From: Lachnospiraceae bacterium
Lineage (GTDB): Bacteria; Bacillota; Clostridia; Lachnospirales; Lachnospiraceae
Direction: 5' to 3'
Assembly (NCBI GenBank): GCA_900759665.1
Contig: CAAEWE010000080.1
Span: 1-19,136 of the forward strand
Length of the DNA: 19,136 nt
Shown: piece after piece, positions 15,398 to 19,136 of the stretch
How positions within the stretch are numbered: the first letter of the stretch is position 1
Layout: the number at the start of each line of letters is the position of its first letter
Made by a program: the position numbers and the translations under genes
Notes under the pieces: model-generated
Databases searched by the model: none
The model's input: only the letters and a program-made list of their open reading frames with translations
Told to the model about the DNA's origin: nothing

Positions 15398-15979
15398 AGT
15401 TCAAGTCTTGAAAGCAGTCTTTCTGACGCAGAGGATTCTCTGAGTGAGGCAAGGACGTCTGCGGCATCGGAGGTATCTTTGGCACAGGAGACACTGGACA
15501 AAGCAAAAGAAGCATATGAGCAGGCAAAAGCAGCTGTAGAGACAGCAAAAAACAATAAGACAGACACAGCAAGGCAGGCAAAATCATCCGTATCCCAGGC
15601 GAAAACATCTCTGGAAAATGCACGGTCCAATCAGACCAAAAGCATAAAGGAAGCACAGAAACAGGTGGATGAGGCACAAAAAGCAGTGGAAAAATGTATT
15701 GTTACAGCACCGATCGATGGTGTGGTCACTGCCTTGAATGCAGCTGTGGGGGATACGTATACCGATGGAACCATCGCAGAGGTCGAGGATGATAGCAGAT
15801 ATACGATTACCACAAGCGTAGACGAATATGATATCAGTGATGTAAAAAAGGGTCAGCGGGTTGTAGTATTAACCGAAGCAATGGATGAAGACACAAAATG
15901 TTTAGAAACGGAGATTGCGATACACAGCGAAAGGAGGAAACGGCATGCTTATCTGGGAAAACATCAAAATAGCATGTAA
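15398..15979 (+). pseudogene. MacA/HlyD-type efflux adaptor, 5'- and 3'-truncated
   Basis: The reading frame starts without a start codon or ribosome site next to the murG promoter. It shows the long coiled-coil hairpin of a periplasmic-adaptor-type (HlyD/MacA) protein, rich in A, K, Q and E (about 15400-15690). Then comes the lipoyl/barrel junction APIDGVVTALNAAVGD and the strand region ending KKGQRVVVLTEAMDEDT near 15896. Such proteins link an ABC permease to the outside. The N-terminal membrane anchor and first lipoyl half are missing. After about 15896 the frame continues into unrelated sequence that belongs to the upstream flank of the next gene, so the C-terminus is lost too. Confidence 0.82.
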
Positions 15980-16344
15980 AGCATTATTTTCCAACAAGCT
16001 TCGTGCATTGCTGACAATGCTGGGGATTATTATTGGAATTGGCTCTGTCATTGCAATTATGACAGTCAGCGAATCTTTGTCTGCGTCAATCTCAAAAAGC
16101 TTTCAGAAAATGGGCACCAATAATATTACAGTGGGATTATCAGCAAAAAGTGAAGAAGAAGAGGTCCGGGCAGATGGAATGCGGTTCGGTGCCGGCATCA
16201 GTTCTTGGGTATTCAGCTACGGCACCGGTGGCAGCTATTATTATGGCGGTTCTATTCTCGATGGTTGTGGGAGTATTTTTTGGATATTATCCGGCAAACA
16301 AGGCGGCAAAGCTGGATCCCATCGAAGCATTACGATATGAATAA
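15945..16344 (+). pseudogene. MacB-type ABC permease with internal deletion and frame break
   Basis: The ATG at 15945 has a good AAAGGAGG site and encodes a typical MacB/FtsX permease N-terminus: MLIWENIKIACKALFSNKLR, then membrane segment TMLGIIIGIGSVIAIMTV, and the start of the extracellular domain (to about 16190). The conserved C-terminus, FGYYPANKAAKLDPIEALRYE in type (about 16270-16344), lies in a different frame. Most of the roughly 400-residue protein is missing, so an internal deletion joined N- and C-termini out of frame. The translated product would stop after a scrambled tail. The ATPase gene expected between adaptor and permease is also gone. Confidence 0.85.
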
Positions 16345-16365
16345 GGAAAGACGTTAGATAATATA

Positions 16366-16419
16366 CCGGGATGAAAAAAGGAGAATCTGCTGATGCAGAT
16401 TCTCCTTTTTTCATCTCGG
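16366..16419. terminator. Strong bidirectional terminator after the efflux remnant
   Basis: A perfect 21-bp inverted repeat (16370-16390 with 16395-16415) on a TGAT loop extends to about 25 bp with one G-T pair. A6 and T6 tracts inside the arms allow termination in both directions, for the efflux remnant and for padR. Confidence 0.9.
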
Positions 16420-16439
16420 TTGAACAAATGAGTTAATGC

Positions 16440-16805
16440 TCATCCTTCGGTGCCGGAGGGGGTGGCACTTACCCGTTCTTGATAATTCAAGACCTTTTCA
16501 ACAGAAGCACACACATTGTAATACTCCCTCTTGGTTTCCTCCAGATGTTCCTTGCCGGATGCGGTAAGATGATAGTAGACGCGGAAACGCTTTCCGACAA
16601 CCTGAACCTTACGCTCCTCAAGGTATCCGTTTTTCTTCAACCGATAGAGTGTTGGATACATCGTTGCTTCGTTGAGCTGATAATCCCCTTCACTCTGTTT
16701 CTCCAGATCCTGTGACAACTGATAACCATACTTGTCTTCCTGCTCCAGAAGATGCAACAGGATCATCTCAATAGTTCCTCGTTTTAAATTGTCTTTAATG
16801 CCCAT
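16440..16805 (-). CDS. PadR family transcriptional regulator
   Basis: A 121-residue DNA-binding repressor of the PadR family. The winged helix fills residues 4-88: LKRGTIEMILLHLLEQ, then YGYQLSQDLEKQS and the recognition region NEATMYPTLYRLKKNGYLE, with the wing VVGKRFRVYYHLT. A short C-terminal helix (about 89-112) is the dimerisation arm of the small PadR-s2 group, which often senses drugs or envelope stress and controls adjacent ABC exporters. Consistent with that, a wrecked MacAB-type exporter lies directly downstream. Its start codon follows a 9-bp tandem repeat that also carries the weak AGG ribosome site, and a palindrome covers its predicted transcription start, suggesting self-regulation. 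Confidence 0.9.
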   Translation of the reverse strand: MGIKDNLKRGTIEMILLHLLEQEDKYGYQLSQDLEKQSEGDYQLNEATMYPTLYRLKKNGYLEERKVQVVGKRFRVYYHLTASGKEHLEETKREYYNVCASVEKVLNYQERVSATPSGTEG

Positions 16806-16806
16806 T

Positions 16807-16824
16807 CCTATACTTCCTATACTT
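16807..16824. repeat. 9-bp tandem repeat at the padR ribosome site
   Basis: CCTATACTT occurs twice back to back (16807-16815, 16816-16824). On the minus strand this gives AAGTATAGG twice just before the padR ATG, so each unit carries an AGG that could pair with 16S rRNA. Unit copy number could change translation. Confidence 0.7.
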
Positions 16825-16842
16825 CTATTTATTTTTTGTTAA

Positions 16843-16861
16843 TAGTGTCACTACCATTATA
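16843..16861 (-). promoter_or_regulatory. padR -10 and start-site palindrome
   Basis: On the minus strand TATAAT (16861-16856) is a perfect -10, with only a weak -35. Three bases downstream lies TAGTG-A-CACTA (16853-16843), an inverted repeat over the expected start near 16849, a probable operator. Confidence 0.6.
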
Positions 16862-16869
16862 ACACAAAA

Positions 16870-17238
16870 TTATAAAAAATGCTGAATATTGCTAAAATAA
16901 ATTGGAGTATTTTCTAAAATGCTTTGTAAGATCCGATCGATTGTCAGATATCCAACCACCAGAATAGCAGCACAAACTACTGTAATGCCAATTAATACGC
17001 AATATTTGTAGCGTTTGGCAAGAGAGTTCCGAATCTCATCATCAACATAGTGAGAATAAATTTCTTTAAATGAGGCCTCCGGATGATCCTCGTAATATTG
17101 CAGCATATCACTATAAAGTGATGATCGTAGCTGAAATTGTTCGTCCCTGGAGGAAGTATATTCCTGTGACGAAATTCTTACTTTGGAGATATTGTAACTC
17201 AGAAAACGCAGTCTGTGGGTTAATAGGAACGAGTGCAT
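16870..17238 (-). CDS. Small single-span membrane protein, paralogue of the gene at 17765
   Basis: A 122-residue protein of unknown function. Residues 1-78 are predicted helical and cytoplasmic, residues about 79-99 are one membrane segment (YCVLIGITVVCAAILVVGY), and about 23 residues would lie outside. The stretch YYEDHPEASFKEIYSHY (48-64) lines up with YLEANPSATTAEIFKHF of the 17765-18193 protein at the same distance from the membrane. The ATG at 17238 has AAGAAAGGAG upstream, starting 14 bases after the secreted-protein gene; a longer frame to 17280 overlaps that gene and has no ribosome site. It is the third gene of the operon. The N-terminal part (1-40) is basic. Related to the DUF6120 type by appearance only. 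Confidence 0.75.
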   Translation of the reverse strand: MHSFLLTHRLRFLSYNISKVRISSQEYTSSRDEQFQLRSSLYSDMLQYYEDHPEASFKEIYSHYVDDEIRNSLAKRYKYCVLIGITVVCAAILVVGYLTIDRILQSILENTPIYFSNIQHFL

Positions 17239-17252
17239 GGGTAACTCCTTTC

Positions 17253-17753
17253 TTAGCTGATTACGCCATGTTTTGTGCACGAAATCTGTAATTTAGCTGT
17301 TTTTTTGGCAGAGAAGCCAATTAAACTGAAAGTTGCAGTTCCGTAGGCAGTATTACCTTGTTTCCAACGTTTTCCACCGTCATAAACCCAATGATCTGGT
17401 CTATCTATTGCGATAGAGTGGGATACATCAGAACAAACCACAAGATAATCGTCATACATAAAGGTGCCATGAAGGGTGTAGGTCCAGCAAAGAACATCAG
17501 AGGAGTTATAATATTTATAACTTTTTTTAGCTTGCTTTGTATGGGTTGTTCCACGGGCAACAGATGGTAATGTTGTTTCTGTTGTGGTAACGATACAATA
17601 ACTGCCATCGTCGAAGGTGATAGTGTCCTTCTGGTCAGTATCGTTTGCAGAAATAGCACCTGCTGCTGAAGCTGTAGATGTTGTCATTACACATGCAACA
17701 AGAAGACAAATTGACATAGTAATACAAGTAAGTACCTTAAAATGTTTTTTCAT
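17253..17753 (-). CDS. Secreted four-cysteine protein of unknown function
   Basis: A 166-residue exported protein. Residues 1-30 are a signal peptide: basic start, hydrophobic core, and ASA at 28-30 before the predicted cut. The mature part (about 135 residues) has C53, C89, C107 and C159, enough for two disulfides, and alternating short strands suggesting a beta fold. It has the Thr-rich VTTTETTLPSVARGTT stretch near 55-70, a YYNSSDVLCWTYTLHGTF core (81-98) and ends ISCTKHGVIS. I recall similar small secreted proteins in gut Firmicutes, with TTTET, a Trp-containing strand, a Thr-Phe/Tyr segment and a terminal CSxxGxxS, but no proven function. It is the middle gene between two membrane-protein paralogues; GGAGG of its ribosome site overlaps the previous stop codon. 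Bacteriocin-like, lactococcin 972-like or surface roles are guesses. Confidence 0.8.
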   Translation of the reverse strand: MKKHFKVLTCITMSICLLVACVMTTSTASAAGAISANDTDQKDTITFDDGSYCIVTTTETTLPSVARGTTHTKQAKKSYKYYNSSDVLCWTYTLHGTFMYDDYLVVCSDVSHSIAIDRPDHWVYDGGKRWKQGNTAYGTATFSLIGFSAKKTAKLQISCTKHGVIS

Positions 17754-17764
17754 GATGTTACCTC

Positions 17765-18193
17765 CTATTCAGAAAAATAAAAGTTAGGTTTAGGAGGAGC
17801 TGATGAGTCGGGTGTTATTGTCGAATCAACAGGAGATTCTTCTAAAATCACTTCAGCGTGTCCGTTAGCTTCTCGGAATTGGTTATAACTATATATCAGA
17901 AAATTTACCAGGAATAATAAACAAACTACACATACAATCACAATGGCAGTTTTTATGCCTGTCCGTCCTTTTTGATGATGTTGTAACCACAGTGATCGTT
18001 CATATTGTTCCTGCAGTTCTCTTGGATGACCGAAATGCTTGAAAATCTCGGCAGTTGTCGCTGACGGATTTGCTTCCAGATAACAGTCCAAAGACTCGCT
18101 CATTTCTTCGAGAAACTTTTCTATATCGTCACGGTCTCCGGAGTAATACATCCGTAACTCTTTAAGATATTGTTCCCGATCAAAAGAATCCAT
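17765..18193 (-). CDS. Single-span membrane protein, probable DUF6120 type
   Basis: A 142-residue protein. Residues 1-76 are charged and helical and probably cytoplasmic, with YLEANPSATTAEIFKHFGHP (38-57), a pattern seen in DUF6120 and HAAS/DUF1700-like proteins. Residues about 80-102 are a membrane segment (KTAIVIVCVVCLLFLVNFLI). An acidic, Ser/Pro-rich tail of about 38 residues (to YFSE) would face outside. No enzymatic motif is visible. The ATG has GGAGGAGG upstream and a promoter at 18225-18253; the gene is first in a three-gene operon with the secreted protein. The combination suggests a role in controlling, exporting or giving immunity to that protein, but this is inference; the family has no established function that I know. 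Confidence 0.75.
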   Translation of the reverse strand: MDSFDREQYLKELRMYYSGDRDDIEKFLEEMSESLDCYLEANPSATTAEIFKHFGHPRELQEQYERSLWLQHHQKGRTGIKTAIVIVCVVCLLFLVNFLIYSYNQFREANGHAEVILEESPVDSTITPDSSAPPKPNFYFSE

Positions 18194-18224
18194 CGAAATC
18201 CTCCTCCTCTTTCGTTACAGTTTA

Positions 18225-18253
18225 ATAATATACAAAAACCATATTTAATGCAA
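18225..18253 (-). promoter_or_regulatory. Promoter of the three-gene secreted-protein operon
   Basis: On the minus strand TTGCAT (18253-18248) and TATTAT (18230-18225) are 17 bases apart. The start near 18218 leaves a leader of about 25 nt containing GGAGGAGG. Confidence 0.7.
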
Positions 18254-18279
18254 ATGTATTGTGCTAGAAAACATTGTGG

Positions 18280-18333
18280 TTAAACAATTTTAATCATATT
18301 AGGAAAATGTGCCTTTATTGTTAAAATTGTTAA
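18280..18333. repeat. Repeated half-sites between the operon and the XRE gene
   Basis: ATTGTTAA occurs twice in direct orientation nine bases apart (18317-18324, 18326-18333). A variant lies inverted as TTAAACAAT (18280-18288). Together they form an 11-bp perfect inverted repeat (18283-18293 with 18321-18331). The element sits 27 bases upstream of the operon -35 and is a candidate regulator binding array. Confidence 0.55.
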
Positions 18334-18408
18334 TATTTAAGGAAATCTACATGATTTTATCAAATAATTCCTTGCCCTGCAAGGGAAAACAATTCGTTTT
18401 TTATTAGA

Positions 18409-18427
18409 ATATTCCTTACGGGAATAT
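18409..18427. promoter_or_regulatory. Palindrome upstream of the XRE gene
   Basis: ATATTCC-n5-GGAATAT (18409-18415, 18421-18427) is a perfect 7-bp inverted repeat. A related CCTTG-n5-CAAGG repeat lies just upstream (about 18370-18384). A perfect TATAAT follows at 18469-18474, but with only an AT-rich -35 region; it could be the XRE promoter, so the palindrome could act as its operator. Confidence 0.45.
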
Positions 18428-18541
18428 AAGAATGCCAAAATAGAATAAAAACAAGCGGTTATTCAAAGTATAATCGTTATATAAGAAAAGCGTTCAGTGA
18501 AATGGAAAATGGCCATTATATTTTTGACAGAGGGTGTACTT

Positions 18542-18883
18542 ATGGCATTAAAAGATTGTGAGATTGGCGGAAAAGTCCGAAAGATTAGAAAAGAAAAGGG
18601 AATGACGCAGGAACAGTTTGCGAAAAGGTTTCATATGACACAGCAGACGTTGAGTAAATATGAAAATGGAAAAATTACGATTCCCTATGACACATTAGAA
18701 AATATTGCAGAAGGAACAAAAATTTCAATTGGATATTTTTTAGGGATTGATTCTATGGTGTTATCCGATGATGAAGTAAGACTTATTGAGTTTTACCGTA
18801 GTTCCGATGCAAGAGTTCGAAAGTATATATATGAAACGGTTTGTATTCTTTCCACACAATTTCAGGGGAAAGATCAGGAGTAA
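18542..18883 (+). CDS. XRE-family transcriptional regulator
   Basis: A 113-residue DNA-binding protein. The Cro/C1-type helix-turn-helix covers about 9-65: VRKIRKEKGMTQEQFAKRF, recognition helix MTQQTLSKYENGKI, and LENIAEGTKISIGYFLG. The remaining 45 residues are a helical C-terminal part without peptidase or enzyme motifs, probably for dimerisation. I chose the ATG at 18542 with GAGGGTG upstream; a GTG at 18497 in frame adds 15 hydrophobic residues and has a weaker site. It is divergent from the three-gene operon across a repeat-rich 348-bp gap, a common arrangement for a local regulator. GC content is low, about 36%, in line with recent acquisition of this part. Confidence 0.85.
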   Translation: MALKDCEIGGKVRKIRKEKGMTQEQFAKRFHMTQQTLSKYENGKITIPYDTLENIAEGTKISIGYFLGIDSMVLSDDEVRLIEFYRSSDARVRKYIYETVCILSTQFQGKDQE

Positions 18884-18963
18884 TGATTTCGATAATGATC
18901 AAATGATGTTGGTGTTTGGTGGGGCGGGTCAGTAGATAGCAATTTGTATGTAAACACATTGCA

Positions 18964-19136
18964 GTATACAATATCGAGATCCAGACCACGGATCAGAAAA
19001 ACCTCCCGAAGAGGGCACGCTATTACCGTGGGATGATCGACCTGAACATTTTGGAAAAAGGAAAAGATTACAACCAGCTTAAAAAGAGCTACGTAATCTT
19101 CATCTGCAACTACGACCCATTCAGCCGGGGAAGGTG
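18964..19136 (+). pseudogene. Rpn family (PD-(D/E)XK) nuclease gene, 5'-truncated, runs off the window
   Basis: From 18964 the frame reads VYNIEIQTTDQKNLPKRARY and then YRGMIDLNILEKGKDY, and ends in CNYDPFSRGR at the window edge. This is the characteristic core of Rpn / PD-(D/E)XK transposase-like nucleases (recombination-promoting). In complete members about 60-80 residues precede this motif. Here a stop lies in frame at 18937-18939 and no other frame of 18884-18963 resembles the missing part, so the 5' end is lost. The first catalytic Asp should be in the missing region, leaving only the E-I-Q of the core. The 3' end lies outside the window and may be intact. Confidence 0.8.

Overview
The window looks like a chromosomal segment of a spore-forming, moderately low-GC Firmicute, most likely a gut Lachnospiraceae relative. 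Supporting signs are strong AGGAGG-type ribosome binding sites, TTGACA/TATAAT promoters, spore genes (a CwlD-type amidase, a YaaH/SleL-like glycosidase, a SPOCS+LysM coat morphogenesis protein), the MecA adaptor, and the gene order tsaC - low-molecular-weight phosphatase - rpiB. The family assignment is inferred from protein style, not from a marker gene. I saw no rRNA, tRNA or CRISPR array.

Layout. Positions 1-381 hold unassigned sequence and the promoter of an iron-containing alcohol dehydrogenase (382-1599). Two small redox genes follow: a 56-residue 2[4Fe-4S] ferredoxin (1717-1887) and a DUF1858 protein (1998-2204). A bidirectional terminator separates them from mecA on the minus strand. 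The 3180-3987 gap is not empty: it holds the mecA promoter, then a separate small plus-strand unit with promoter, strong ribosome site, 29-codon ORF and terminator, then the promoter of the next operon. That operon (3988-8494) runs GH18 glycosidase, cwlD, tsaC, a low-molecular-weight phosphatase homologue that lacks the catalytic arginine, and rpiB, with overlapping or closely spaced genes. ilvE (8635-9660) has its own palindrome-rich promoter. A convergent terminator precedes the minus-strand SPOCS/LysM gene. A chemoreceptor and a GNAT acetyltransferase run on the plus strand and converge on a minus-strand murG-DUF4250 pair.

The right part (15.4-19.1 kb) is accessory and partly decayed. It starts with the scar of a MacA / ATPase / MacB-type efflux operon, reduced to under 1 kb by deletions and a frame break. 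Then come a PadR regulator with a palindrome at its start site and a tightly coupled three-gene minus-strand operon: membrane protein, secreted four-cysteine protein, membrane protein. The two membrane proteins appear to be paralogues, with the same cytoplasmic helical motif followed by one membrane segment. A divergent XRE regulator sits across an AT-rich intergenic region with several repeated half-sites. The window ends in a 5'-truncated Rpn/PD-(D/E)XK nuclease gene, a mobile-element-type gene.

Most interesting: the three-gene secreted-protein operon with its flanking regulators and dead exporter, the phosphatase homologue with an altered P-loop, and the short independent transcription unit at 3466-3832.
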